Positions 35,244 through 46,841 of a stretch of DNA of 64,000 nt are shown here, piece by piece; positions within the stretch are counted from its first letter, which is position 1, and each line of letters begins with the position of its first letter. The stretch comes from Ziziphus jujuba (taxonomy: Eukaryota; Streptophyta; Magnoliopsida; Rosales; Rhamnaceae). The stretch lies in contig NC_083383.1 in NCBI RefSeq assembly GCF_031755915.1, positions 16,667,001-16,731,000 on the forward strand, given 5' to 3'. The notes beneath the pieces were generated by a model. It did not search any database. It was not told the origin of the DNA and saw only the letters and a program-made list of their open reading frames with translations. A program made the translations under genes and the position numbers.

Positions 35244-35992
35244 TTTTTTACATTGTTGCACCCTAAGCTTTTAAGCCACTTGCATTTTACATCTTGACGT
35301 TTAAAATTGGAACAGATTCAATCTAAACTTTCAAATCTTCACTCTCATGCCCCAAATTTTAACTTCCATCCAAAATGGGACGTTAAATGGCATGTGCCTA
35401 GTGTCACAGTCTCACCGTTCTAAGTGTGCAACGGGGCCGTGCGGTGCTTACTCGCCCCTCGCGGGTAGTAAGCCAACTGTTAATGTCTCTTGCAAGCAAA
35501 TAACCCACACGATATTAGTATTGTGCAAGCATCAAGCAAGCAATAAAATAAAGCATGTAATCACAATCCTTAGAAAAGGGTCAGTAAACAAGGCAACAAC
35601 ACAATGAAATGGAAATGCGTTCGTTTTATTTGGTCTCGATGGAGAGAACAGCAGAGAGGTTTACAAGCATGCTATCAAGAGTTCTCACCTATGCCAGTGG
35701 TCTAGCCCAACAACTCGCCGACTAGCCACCCCCCCCTCTAAAGAGCTTATTGAGCCATTTTCATTCCGACACGAATATATATCAAAATATGCAAGGAATA
35801 ATAATGGCACTATTTCGTATAACAAAAGCTAGAAATCCAAGAAAGTGACAATGGGCTTGACTAATGACCCTGGATGAACTTGGCTTGGTATTTACAATCA
35901 AAATGCGGAGGTGTGTACAACTCTTACACGTAGCATGTGATGTTAGTTCTAAAATATTTTAGAGGACAAAATGATGTTCCCAACTGTTGATG
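35244..35992 (+). repeat. MULE left terminal inverted repeat, split by an insertion
   Basis: Homologous to the inverse of 49628-49832. The pairing runs to 35396, is interrupted by 536 inserted bases, and resumes at 35940. Confidence 0.75.
35397..35932. mobile_element. Unclassified 536-bp GC-rich insertion with 7-bp target duplication
   Basis: GCATGTG occurs immediately before (35390-35396) and after (35933-35939). Removing the insert restores the MULE terminal repeat. The insert has a strikingly GC-rich core (35420-35480, including GGGGCCGTGCGG and CGCCCCTCGCGGG) and a C7 run near 35729. Termini show only weak inverted similarity (TAGTGT / ACACGTA). No Pol III box or coding frame is convincing. 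Confidence 0.6.
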
Positions 35993-37139
35993 CATTGCAG
36001 GGAAATTTGGCACCAAAATGGCATATGGTAGGCACATGTGCTAGTTACTACATCATTTGAAGGGAGAATACAAATTTTCCACACACCCAATTGGTTTGAT
36101 ATTGATACCAAATCTAGGGTTACATGATCATTAGGCAGCCAAATTGCTTAGTGCAAAATTGTTGATCTCCAACCAAATTACGCAATCATTATGGTTTTCT
36201 AAAGTGAAATAGTTGGAAAATTTGTAGAAAATTTGTGAAAATTGTAAAAATTTTGAAGATAAGACGAGTTACTTTTAAAAATGTGATGCTTAGGAAGAAT
36301 GACATAGATGGGAAGATGTACGTAGCTCCAATATATCATAAGTTAACAATTTTTTTTAACTTTTTCCTCTTATATCATCTGTAATATGATTTATGGGATC
36401 CACTTTGAAATAAAGAGTGATGTTGAGTTAGAGACTGGATGGGGGCTTTAAAATGCAGTTTATTTTGGCTATGGATTAGGGACTGATTGTTAGGGATTGG
36501 TTATAAGTTTATTAGGGACTGGCTATGGAGTATGTTATGTTGTTAAATGTATAAGCATTTTGATTTGTTTAGGTTTTTTATTGTGGTATGGGGTTATGTG
36601 TTCCTTGTAGGTTTGGAAATTGGTGCTGGATGGCTCCAATAAATGGGTCATTGTCAGCTAAGTGTTTCTAAATGGTCATTGTCTCTTTTACTGAGTTGTT
36701 TTTGGTTTTGTTGCTTTTTGAAATATTTAAGTATTTATTTTCCATTTTGTTATTTATGTTAGACTGTTATAGACTTGTTAATACAGTATATATTTTAATA
36801 TGGGTTACTATTTAAGTTTGTAGTTTGTCCTACACTTGTCAATATTATATGAGTTTTTTTGAAATCAAACAATAAGTTTATGAGTCTTATATATTATTTT
36901 TATTTTACCTGCACTTGACATTAATACTTTAAAATTTATTATTTTCGTTTGACATGCATTTAGCATTAGTCCTTGAGAATTTATTGCATATGTAATATAA
37001 AATTGTTTTATTCGTTTAATGTAGCGCCAAACTCAACAATTTTCACAATTAGATTCCACCTCGGCAACAATTTTATGAATAGTACTTTAATGTATTTGAA
37101 TGGGTAATAGATTATTATAATTATTATGACCCAAATTAC

Positions 37140-37860
37140 ATGGCAAAGTTATTAAGTTATGATACTAGAACAATATTTTATTATAAGTCTCTAGGGGAAT
37201 CTTTGATAGAAGGTATTCTATATCTTGTATTAGATGATATGTGTAATCAAATGTCTATTAATCTACCTAGGAATAGAGTGGTTAATGTATTTGCTAAAGC
37301 TATGCATGGAGTTCCACATTTAGAATGGCATATGTCCGCATTAGAAATAGATGAAAATATAGGTGATAATGGTGGAGATATTGGTGAGGGTCCATCACAA
37401 ATTAACATGGAAGTAGGTGGTGATAATGGTCTAGGTAAGGATTTAAATACATTTACTTTTGGACCTACTTATTACTATTTTGAAACCCAATAATTACTTA
37501 TTGAAACACAGTACCAAACTTATCAAATAGTACCTTTTAAAATTGAACTTGGAACTCAAAATAAGATTCCAACTCATACAACCTATGAAACAAAACAAAC
37601 TTAGCCTAAGCATGAGCTTGTATCATAAACACAAGAATCTCAATCTAAGAATGAGCCAATATTTGAAATTATTGAACGAAAACATCCTCTATATCGAAGA
37701 AAACACATTCAACCTCCAACTAATCTCATATTGGAAGCAAAACACACCCAACCTCCTATTGATCCTATATAAAAAACATAACACACTCAACCTTTCACCA
37801 ATCTCGTACTTGAAATAAATGAACCTGGTGAGGATGAGAGTGATGACTTGGATTTTATAG
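37140..37860 (+). pseudogene. MULE transposase N-terminal region, decayed
   Basis: An open stretch of 117 codons from 37140, followed by Asn/Leu-rich and acidic segments ('EPGEDESDDLDFIE'), matches the usual layout of MULE transposase N-termini: a short conserved block, then a variable acidic linker. A 483-bp solo LTR separates it from the main body. On its own this stretch would be unrecognisable; the call depends on context. Confidence 0.5.
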
Positions 37861-37865
37861 AGATC

Positions 37866-38348
37866 TGTTGGTACCAATATTTTCAGTCTAAGATAATAAG
37901 GAAGCATAAGGAAAAATATCTCACATAGATTAGGAAAAAGAAAATCCAATTGGATTTTAGAACTATAAGTTTTTCAATTATCCCACATCAAAAAAGTAGG
38001 AGATTTGTGGATGGCTTCCTTTACTATATATTGAAGCCTCATTTGCTCATTGAAACACACCTCAACTTCTACTACATCTCTTTACAGTAAAATAATTTTC
38101 TTATTTTTAATTCTATTTTTCAATATAGAGCAAGCCTTCTGGCCGCTTATTATTTAGTGTTGGCCCTTAGGCCACGTATTATTTAGTTTCAAACCTTCTT
38201 AATTGTTTGTTTTCTGCAATTAAATACAATCATTTGGTTTTATTTTATTTTTGCAATTGTTATTATTATTATTATATTCTTTATTTCCTTCAATCTAGAA
38301 AGTGGCATGCATGCTCAAAGACATTCGGTGTTGGATTTTTTTCCAACA
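37866..38348 (+). repeat. Solo LTR, 483 bp, TSD AGATC
   Basis: Begins TGTTGGTACC and ends TTTCCAACA, with AGATC at 37861-37865 and 38349-38353. Contains a TATA-like ACTATATATTGAAG near 38020 and the paired phrases 'GGCCGCTTATTATTTAG' / 'GGCCACGTATTATTTAG'. The MULE coding frame continues across when it is removed. Not related to the other LTRs in the window; could be a TRIM or a copia solo LTR. Confidence 0.85.
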
Positions 38349-38890
38349 AGATCAAATATGGAGAACCCAATGTTCTGTATTAGTTAGTTGTTTGATAGTG
38401 TCGAGGACTTTAGAATTGTTATGAAGGAGTATAACATAAAGAATCATAGGAATTTGAAGTTTTTGAGAAATGACAAAAAGAAAATTAGAACTGCTTGCAA
38501 TAATGAAGGATGTAAATAAGCTGTATATGCTTCTGTTTTTAAGTTAGAGATAGTACTTTACGAGTGACATTTAACAGTACACACATATATGGACTATACT
38601 TTGATAATAGGAATGTAAATTCTGCTTGGTTATACAAGAAGAATGCTTCAAGATTTAGTGAAGACACAAGTTGGAGTTACAAATCATTCAAGTCAATAGT
38701 ATATTATGAGCATGAGAAAAAAGTATCAAATTGGTAGTATCATAGAGCAAAAAAGAAGGCCACTGCTATGTTACAAAGTAGTATAAAGGAGCATTATCAT
38801 AGGATGTAGGATTACTGTGAAGAGATCAAGAGATCAAATAAAGGAAGTACAATGGTGGTGAAATGTGATTCATTGTGTTTAAAAGGATAT

Positions 38891-38892
<2 letters not shown>

Positions 38893-38926
<34 letters not shown>
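38893..38926. repeat. (AT)n microsatellite
   Basis: Seventeen alternating AT units just upstream of the MULE catalytic domain. Confidence 0.95.
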
Positions 38927-38932
<6 letters not shown>

Positions 38933-39430
38933 CTATTTTGTAGCATGTAAACAAGGTTTAAGGAAGGCTACAGACCCTTCATTGGTCTTGATGGCTACCA
39001 CATCATGGGTACACATCCATATTAATTGTTAGTTGTTGTTGGTGTTGATGGGAACAACCAAATGTACCTAACTGCATGGGCAGTGGTAGAGGTTGAGTCA
39101 TATAATACATGGTATTAGTTCTTGGAAAGGCTTACCGAAGATGTTGAAGTGTCAATACGTATGGTCATTCGTTCATCATTGATAAGCAAAAGGGTTTAAT
39201 CAAAGCACTTCATGATTTGGAACCTTACTCGAAGCACATACACTGCTAGACATCTGTACAACAGCTTCAAAACATCATTCAAAGGCCTAGTATTAAAACA
39301 AATTATTTGGAATGCAATCAAAACAACTACTATTTCAAGGTATAGTTAAATAATAGTTTACTTTACAACTTATATGATTTATTTAAAGATTAAAGCTATG
39401 CTATCTAATTAATGGATTCTTTACAACTTA

Positions 39431-39840
39431 ATGATTTATTCACAACTAAATGATATCTAATTAATCTAACTGGTTTATGACTAAGGTTTAAAGATGAACT
39501 AAAGAGGTTGAAAGAGCTGTCAACTGCAACTTTTGAATGGATGGCTGATAAAAAACAAACTTAGATTTTAGAACCTTTTCAAAGTGTGACATATTGCTAA
39601 ACAACATGTATCAAGCCTTTAATAGTACAAATAAGTATTGATGATTTATTCAAAGCTCAATGATATCTAATTAATCTAATTGCTTTATGACTAAGGTTTA
39701 AAGATGAACTAAAGATGTTTAAAGAGCTGTCAACTGCAACTTTTGAATGGATGACTGATAAAAGAAAAAGTTAGATTTTAGAACCTTTTCAAAGTGTTGG
39801 ATAAAAGAAAAAGTTAGATTTTAGAACCTTTTCAAAGTGT
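39431..39840 (+). repeat. 210-bp tandem duplication plus 43-bp duplication in MULE transposase
   Basis: ATGATTTATTCA... starts at 39431 and again at 39641. Both copies hold the frame 'RFKDELKRLKELSTATFEWM'. Inside the second copy a 43-bp unit (GATAAAAGAAAAAGTTAG...) is repeated at 39757 and 39800. The solo LTR starts exactly at 39841. Confidence 0.85.
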
Positions 39841-40874
39841 TGTTGGGGTGAGAAGGTTATGACCAAGAGCAAGCTAGCTTGAAGTGTTAGCAACAAGCAA
39901 GCTTTTGGTGATGCTCTTGGGAATGGTTCTGTGTGAGTTGTGTTTTTAGGTTTTGGTTATGGTGTTTTCTGGTTTTTAGGGTTCCTAGAGTGTTCTAAGG
40001 TGTTGAATAAGAGATGCGAAGAAGGGGACCACGTTGGTTTTGAAAAATGAGGTTTAGATGTGTAGCCATTTCTTTCATTTTACAATATAAGTTTGAAATT
40101 ACAACTAGTTCACACATGCCAAGCATGTGAGCTTACAAAATGAGTAAAGTCTTTGAAATTTAAAAAGTAAAATGGTCAAAACCTAAATTTTCATACACAA
40201 AAGAGGTAAAAACCAGCTGCAACATGTCTATTCTAAATATAGTAAAAAGTGGCTCATGGTTTGAACTAAGTTCCTATTGTTTAACTAGTTTGGGTAAACA
40301 ACCAAACTAGCTTCATCTACTTAGTTCCCCTTTGTATCTACTTCTGAAACTTGGTTTGAAGCATCCTTGGTCATCAATAAATATTGTTCCAAGAGCTAGG
40401 AAAGTTCTGGAACCGGATCATGGGCCAAACAGCTCCAAAATTGACCCATACTCTGCATACTGGGCCCATCAGATACAGCAATCTGTTTGGAATAGAAAAT
40501 GAACTTTCCCATGTTATTTTGACCTGAAATTTGAACCATAGTCTTCTATATATGTCTTTAGACATCCCTCAAAATTTCAGCCCAAAACTCCATTTGCAAC
40601 CTGAGATATAATATAAATAGTGGAACTATGTTGCTGGAAATTATGAATCCAGCACCATAGGCATTTCAAGCATAACATTCCTACTCTTTTGTGCATAATT
40701 TTGCCTATATTTTTGCATACATAACTTAGGCACAAAACATTATCAAAATGTACCTTGCATCAATTAAAAACATACAAAAAATATAAACTCATAAAAGGAA
40801 AGGATTTGATACCAAGGTATGCATGCTAGCCGGTGACATGCACCATCAAGTGGTAAAATTGCCACACTTCAACA
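39841..40874 (-). repeat. Solo LTR of the 12-18 kb copia family, reversed, TSD AGTGT
   Basis: 1034 bp, the inverse of the copia LTR over its full length (starts TGTTGGGG, ends CTTCAACA), flanked by AGTGT at 39836-39840 and 40875-40879. No internal region, so it is a solo LTR left by LTR-LTR recombination. It has more differences from the two element LTRs than they have from each other. Confidence 0.95.
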
Positions 40875-41680
40875 AGTGTGACATGCTGCTAAACAACATG
40901 TATCAAGCCTTTAATGCTAGGGACAAATAAATTATATCTTTTCTAAAATGGTTGAAAGTGTATACAACAAAAAAGATAAATTACAAGAAAAAAGCAGCAC
41001 GTAAGTGGAATCTAAATATTTGCCCTAGAATTGTGAAGATTTTAGAGACAAGCAAATTGGAGTAAAGATACTGCATCATCACATGCTCTGCAGATAGGAT
41101 ACTTGAAGTGAAGGTCGCAGATGGTATGAGGTACATGACAAATCTCAATGGCAAGAAATGGTAGCTTGATGGTCTCATATGTCACCACACCATCTTTGTT
41201 ATATACATTATGAGAGAATTGTTTGTAGAAGATTTTGTTGATGATTGTTATCGCTAAGATACTTACTTGAAGGCATATACACCAATTGTGTATCCAATGA
41301 ATGGTCAAAAGCTATGACCTACCATTGCCTCCTTTATAGCCACTAAAGTACCATAAGCAACCAACGAGACCCAAAAAACTTATGACAAATGAGCCAAAGA
41401 AAATGTATATGAAGGACAATAAGGGGAAGGCCAAGCTAGAGAGATTAACATTGTTATGTAAAGTAAATATGGTGAGGAATATCACAATCAAATAAACTGT
41501 GGAAAAAGGAGAAACAGAGGAAGTCCATAAGTTGTAATTTCATAACCTTATTGTGTCTAGTTTATCAAATTTTTATTTGTTCATTATCTAAGATTTAATG
41601 ATATTCATTTTACATTGTTTGCTGTGTCAAAGGTTGTAAAGGCTGCAGATGTCAATATACTTCTAAGCACTAGTGAAGGG

Positions 41681-42126
41681 TGATGAGAATCTCCCGAGCT
41701 CACATAACCGACAACCCACTGAGGTGCTGACCCGATACGGATGAAGACCGGACCGATCACTAGAGCTCAAGCCACGAGGTTTAAGCAAAACATGGGAGCA
41801 TTTATACAGGGAGTAGTTAATTCTTAAAAGAGCTTGTCCATACCCAAAGATGCAAAGCATGTTCTAAGCATCCGAGTGGTGGAAGCCAATACGAACAAAG
41901 GTAGCTGTTTTCATGCAAATTTGGACTCCGGACACCAAGGAATGGTTCTAACACTTCATAAACTCAATGAATATCATTAAGAGGACATGAAATCTAGCCA
42001 AGGCAGAATCAAAAGCATCTAAAGAAGACTTGTATAGACAGCATCTCAATTTGGCCAAAAATGTGTTGTTTAGCCATTGGCTTTGATTTTTCTTCTTGTT
42101 TGACTTATTCCAATCAAGGGGCAATG
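41681..42126 (+). pseudogene. 3' end of a gypsy internal region without its own 5' part
   Basis: Colinear with 46392-46841 (from 'GATGA-AATCT-CCCGAGCT' through 'CCAATCAAGGGG'). It holds the last codons after integrase, then non-coding DNA and the polypurine tract. Confidence 0.85.
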
Positions 42127-42800
42127 TGTGGGAGTCATTATTAATCATATTTGGCATCTTAATGGCATATGAAAGCTGATTTGGAGCCCAAACAAACTAG
42201 AGATTGGTCAAAGATACCTTAGTAGTCAAACTAGTCAACTAGTTTCCTAATTTGATTTTGACTTTTTGTTTTAGGAAATTAGTCTTTTATTTGGTTTCTA
42301 TTTATTTATTTTCAGGACAAATCAACTTAGAAAATTTATTATTTTATTATTTACATTGTAAATTAATTAATTCCTAATTCAAAATAAAGAAATTAATTAA
42401 TCCAAATTAGATTAGAAAAGGAGGTGAATTTCGGCCAAGCTAGGTTTCCTATTTTTTGGTGACTGGTTTTACCTAGATAATTTTGGTTTTATGTTGTAAC
42501 TTTTTAGCCTATTTAAGGGCTTGTTTTATCAATAATATTAATTACATTATTCATACAGAAAATTATTTGTGAAATTGAATTTTCTTTGTTCTCTTTGAAC
42601 ACCTAAAATACCATTAGTGAATGAGTGTTTTAGTTTGACTTATCAATAGGATATCTATCACCTATTGTGGTGTCTTCAATATACCAAGATTTCTAATCAC
42701 AAGTTGTTTAGGGTTTAAGGTGATCATTATAACTTGAACATAAATAGATCCGAGCTAATATAATACAGGTTTAGGCGCAAGTCGACCTAGGTTCGTATCA
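42127..42800 (+). repeat. Gypsy LTR (upstream copy), 674 bp
   Basis: TGTGGGAGTC...GGTTCGTATCA. Contains a TTTAAGGGCTTG / AATAATATTAAT promoter-polyadenylation-like region near 42510-42540. Paired with 46842-47516. Confidence 0.9.
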
Positions 42801-42801
42801 T

Positions 42802-42815
42802 TTGGTATCAAAGCC
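42802..42815 (+). other. Gypsy primer-binding site (variant)
   Basis: TTTGGTATCAAAGCC follows the LTR end; one base differs from the Met-tRNA consensus TGGTATCAGAGC. Confidence 0.8.
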
Positions 42816-43099
42816 AAGATTTTGTTCAGGTTTGATCTATCTTAATTTGCTTTATTTGTTTTTGTGTTAATCTGAAATTTTAGCATTAGGTTAAGGTTGC
42901 TTCTATTATCATACACATTCTGCATATTAAAAAAAAAAAAAAAAAAAACGCATTCCTTGTTAAATTAGGTTTCCTAGTTTTACCGTATTTTTTCGTTTCC
43001 TAGTTTGTTGGTTGTTTTTTATCCTTGTTCTTAGTAATTTAGTTTATTGTTGATTTTTCTTTGCTGTTTTTGATCTTCAATATTTGCATTCATATATTC

Positions 43100-43102
<3 letters not shown>

Positions 43103-43132
<30 letters not shown>
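43103..43132. repeat. (AG)n microsatellite in gypsy leader
   Basis: About fifteen AG units; absent from the leader copies at 9 kb and 22 kb. Confidence 0.9.
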
Positions 43133-43133
<1 letters not shown>

Positions 43134-43957
43134 TTGTGGCAACATATATTAATTTACCAAAAAAAAAATTGCAAATTTGTATTTCGTTGTTGGAGGTCAC
43201 TGGTTTGGTAGTTTTTGGAGTTGGAACTGCACTTTTTGGTGTTGATTTTGCTACTGGATTTGTGTTTTAAATTCTGTGAGTAAAAAAAAAAGCTGAATAA
43301 AAAAAAAATCGGTTTGTTGAAATTTGGTGTTGAAATTTGTTGCTAGAAATTTCTTTGAACTGCTGAGTTGTTAATTATCTATTCAATATCTGGAGTTACT
43401 GGAGATTGATTTAGCTGCTGGATATTTGAATTTTGGATGCTAAATTAATTGGATTAAAAATTAGTTAAAGAATTTGATACAAAAACTTGAATTACAAAGA
43501 ACAACAACCAACAACTATCTTAAAATTTTATTCAAATTGATTCTTGTTTGTGTTTGAATTCTTTCTCTATGTTTTATCCTTGAAATTATTACTTCATTCA
43601 TATTCTGGACAACTTTTATTTCATTCTAAAAATTTGTTTATTGATCTACCTTGTTTAGCTTAGAAAATCCGAGAACTAGGTTTTGTTAATTCACTCGGTA
43701 TTGCTTGTTTTTTGTTACTGCTTTGTTGATAAGTGTAATTAAATTATATATGTGATCTAATTTCTATTTTATGGGAATTTTAATTAGAACTTTGAGATAA
43801 TTCTTTGAGTGGAAAAAGGTAAGAGTGTGTGAGCTTTAAAGAGGGTAAAAGCTGAAACTAGTGTGTAAACACGAGTGTCGAGACCTTATTTGAGTGAAAC
43901 ACGTAAGGGAGTGAATTTGGTGAGGTTTTATTTTATTTTTGTGTTATTCATACTAGC

Positions 43958-45130
43958 ATGGAAAATTCAAGGTTAAGAAGGGGAGATCCACCACTAAGGA
44001 TTAATGAAGAAGAATCCATAGCATTCAAAGGTGATTCCCGAGCTACAGGAATGGGAGATGAGCAAAAGGACATGAGGGCCATCTTGGAACAATTATAGCG
44101 GATGCGTGCTCAATTTGATCACATAAATCAAAAAGGATAGACAGGTTAGAAATATCACAAGGAGGGCCGAATACAAGGTTTGATACTCATGGAGGCCGAG
44201 GGTGACTTAGAGAGGAATTTTGGGAAGGTAACTTTGAAGATGACTTGGAGGAGGGGTTTGATGAAAATTTTGCACTCCAAGCTAGGTAAATTTTGCACTC
44301 CAAGCTAGGTAAAACTATGGGAGATCAGCAAAGAATGAATATGATGATATTGGGAATATCAAGTTAAACATCCTACCATTCATGGGAAAAAGCGACCTGG
44401 AGGCATATTTAGAGTGGGAGGAGCGAATGGAGATGATTTTCGATTGTAACAACTATTTGAAGGCTAAGAAAGTGAAATTAGCAGCAATGGAATTTGGACA
44501 TTATGCACTCCAATGATGGACCAATGAGCAAAATACTTGAAGGAGAGTAGGTGATGAATTGATCACTACATGGCAACAAATGAAAGGAGCCATGAGGAAG
44601 CGATTCGTACCATCATACTATCATAGGTTGCTGCATCAAAGACTTCAACCTTTATCTCAAGGAAATAGGTCCGTGGAGGATTATTACAAGGAGATGGAGA
44701 TGCTCATGATGAGATTGAGCATGAATGAAGATAGAAGAGCAACCATGGCAAGGTTTCTTGATGGTTTAAATTGTGAGATAGCCAATCAACTAGAATTGCA
44801 ACAATATGTAGAATTGGAGAAGATGTTGCATGTGGCTATCAAACTTGAGCATCAATTCAAGAGGAGGGGCACAAGTACATGGCTTGGAGGAGTTTCCAAC
44901 AGTGGAAGATCAAGTCCAAGTGCTTGGAGAAGCAATCTCATCTTTGAAGCAAAACAAAAACCAAAGCTAGGTGAAGAAAGCTCCAATCAGCTAAGGAATG
45001 ATGTAAAAGCCGAATCTGTTCAAGCACCAAAGAATGAGGTAAAATCTGATCCTAAACCTTCAAGATCTAGAGAAATTATTTGTTTTAAGTGCTAGGGATG
45101 AGGACACATCGCTAGCCAATGCCCAAATAG
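43958..45130 (+). pseudogene. Gypsy gag with CCHC knuckle, broken
   Basis: An ATG at 43958 follows the leader. The frame has early stops near 44096 and 44140, then a core at 44370-44520 ('FMGKSDLEAYLEWEERMEMI') and a 178-codon open part at 44559-45095 ('MKGAMRKRFVPSYYHRLLHQ', 'YVELEKMLHVAIKLEHQF'). It runs into 'CFKC', a TAG, G, a TGA, 'GHIASQCPN': the zinc knuckle C-x2-C-x4-H-x4-C carries two nonsense codons. Role: capsid and RNA packaging. Best preserved gag of the three copies in this window. Confidence 0.88.
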
Positions 45131-45137
45131 AAGAATC

Positions 45138-46016
45138 ATGGTGTTGAAGGACAATGGCGAGTTGTACGAGCAAGAAGGGGAAGACTTTGAGGATGAAGCC
45201 GAGACTCTACATGCACCCAATACCAAACTAAATTTGGTTTCTAGTAGAGTGCTAGCTGTTTACAAGGATGAGGATCAAGTTCAAAGAGAAAACATCTTTC
45301 ACACCCGATATGAAATCCAAAGTAAGAATTGTAGTATGATAATTGATAGTGGGAGTTACACAAATGTAATTAGTAACATTGTGGTTGATAAATTAGGCTT
45401 AACAACTATTAAATATCCCAAACCTTATAGATTACAATGGCTTAATGATAGTGGTGAGATGAAAGCGAATAAACAAGCCAAAGTGAAATTTAGCATAGAT
45501 AAATATGTGGATGTTGTTTTGTGTGATGTTGTGCCTATGCATGCCGGACATATTCTATTAGGTAGACCATGGAAATTTGATAAAGATTCTATTCATTATG
45601 GTCAAGAGAATTGTATTGTTTTTAAGTTTAAAGGCAAGAAGGTTAAGCTGAAGGAGGTTTTTAATGATCAATTACAAATGCAACAAAAGAGGGAAGCCAA
45701 GAGGCTCAAAGAGAAGGCTAGAATGGCACCAACGGTTTCACCATCTATTCAAGAGGAAAAAGGTGAGCTTACTATCCAAGGTAAGTCCTCTAAAACCCAA
45801 GTTGCGTGGAAAAATTATAATAAACCCGAGAGTGAGAAATTTGGTGCAAAAGCCGAGAGTGATATAAAACCCATTGAATTCGTGAGTGGGAAGGAAAGAG
45901 AGAAAAAAGAAAAGAAGAAAAAGAATGTTTATCTAAGCTTGGATGAGGTTAAAAAAGCATTTTTTAATGATAAACCTTTGCTTGTTATGATTTATAAAGA
46001 TTCTTTTGTTGTATAG
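45138..46016 (+). CDS. Gypsy protease and Lys-rich linker, open 292 codons
   Basis: This open frame continues gag-pol after the broken zinc knuckle. Residues about 68-85 carry the aspartic-protease loop 'MIIDSGSYTNVIS' with intact D-S-G, and residues about 135-155 'HAGHILLGRPWKFDKDS'. The second half is a Lys/Glu-rich linker (residues about 180-275) ending 'LVMIYKDSFVV'. Matches the - strand pieces at 20.5-19.7 kb, where the catalytic Asp is lost. The first ATG is only a convenient start; the native product is a Gag-Pol polyprotein. Confidence 0.85.
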   Translation: MVLKDNGELYEQEGEDFEDEAETLHAPNTKLNLVSSRVLAVYKDEDQVQRENIFHTRYEIQSKNCSMIIDSGSYTNVISNIVVDKLGLTTIKYPKPYRLQWLNDSGEMKANKQAKVKFSIDKYVDVVLCDVVPMHAGHILLGRPWKFDKDSIHYGQENCIVFKFKGKKVKLKEVFNDQLQMQQKREAKRLKEKARMAPTVSPSIQEEKGELTIQGKSSKTQVAWKNYNKPESEKFGAKAESDIKPIEFVSGKEREKKEKKKKNVYLSLDEVKKAFFNDKPLLVMIYKDSFVV

Positions 46017-46029
46017 AACTTTTTATGCA

Positions 46030-46391
46030 TTGTTCAGAGCTTTACGTAGTAGAAATTTGAAAATTTAGAAGAGATTAGTTGCTAACTTTAAAAAATTTAA
46101 TTTTTGCCATAATGAGTATGTATTTCTAGATTTTGTTGTGATAGTGTTTGACCCAGGAGATTTTGTTTGGTTGCACTTACGAAATGAGAGATTTCCAAAA
46201 CAAATAAAGTCAAAGCTTATGTCGCTTATGGATTGACCTTTTCAAGTTTTGGAGCGGAATAATGAAAATGCCTACAAACTTGATTTAACAGCTCAATACA
46301 TTGTTAGTGCCACATTTAATGTTGCTGATATATCTCCTTTTTCTGCAGGTGATGATCTTGATTTGAGGATAAATCATTTTCAAGAGGAGGG
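46030..46391 (+). pseudogene. RT scrap fused to integrase C-terminus by internal deletion
   Basis: At about 46050-46140 the sequence reads as the end of gypsy RT ('VANFKKFNF', then 'YVFLDFVV'). It passes without spacer into 'VFDPGDFVWLHLR' and 'NNENAYKLDL', the integrase C-terminal region. Thus nearly all of RT, RNase H and the integrase core is missing between about 46017 and 46150, in at least two deletions. Confidence 0.8.
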
Positions 46392-46841
46392 GAATGATGA
46401 AAATCTGCCCGAGCTTGCACAACCGACAACCCGTTGGGGTGCTGACCCGATACGGATGAAGATCGAGCCGATCACTAGAGCTCAAGACAAAAGGTTTAAG
46501 GAAAACCTGGGAGCATTTATATCGGGAGTAGTTAATTCTTAAAAGAGCTTATCCATACCTAAAGATACAAAGCATGTTCTAAGCATCTGAGTGGTGGAAG
46601 CCAATACAGAATCCGATAGCTGTTTTCATGCAAATTTGGACTCTGGGCAGTAAGGAATGGTTCCAACACTTTATGAAATCAATGAATATTATTAAGAGGA
46701 CATGGAATCCAGCCAAAGCAGAATCAAAAGCATCTAAAAAAAACTTGTATGGACAGCATCTTAATTTGGCCAAAAATGTGTTGTTTAGCTGCTGGTTTTG
46801 ACTTTTCTTCTTGTTTGACTTATTCCAATCAAGGGGAAACA

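Larger units (their letters stand above)
38354..41640 (+). pseudogene. MuDR-type transposase body, decayed and interrupted
   Basis: In order on the + strand: a MuDR DNA-binding region near 38390-38530 ('FRIVMKEYNIKNHRNLKF', then 'RTACNNEGC'); the MULE catalytic domain near 38970-39130 ('PFIGLDGYHIMGTHP', 'GVDGNNQMYLTAWAVVE', with the Asp of the DDE triad in GLDG); 'KGLIKAL' and 'ARHLYNSFKTSFKG' near 39190-39290 (the C/H-rich helix); a 210-bp tandem duplication at 39431-39840; a copia solo LTR; then the SWIM zinc-finger side near 41080-41290 ('KWxLDGLICHHTI', 'FVDDCY', 'YLKAYTPIVYPMNGQ'). There are many stops. The product would have cut and pasted MULE ends. Confidence 0.85.

Noticed and set aside
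35420..35480. GC-rich patch as a tRNA or SINE head
   Set aside because: No cloverleaf fold and no convincing A-box/B-box pair at proper spacing.
35347..35607. 86-codon frame across the GC-rich insert
   Set aside because: It crosses the insertion boundary at 35397, so it is chimeric; no recognisable domain.
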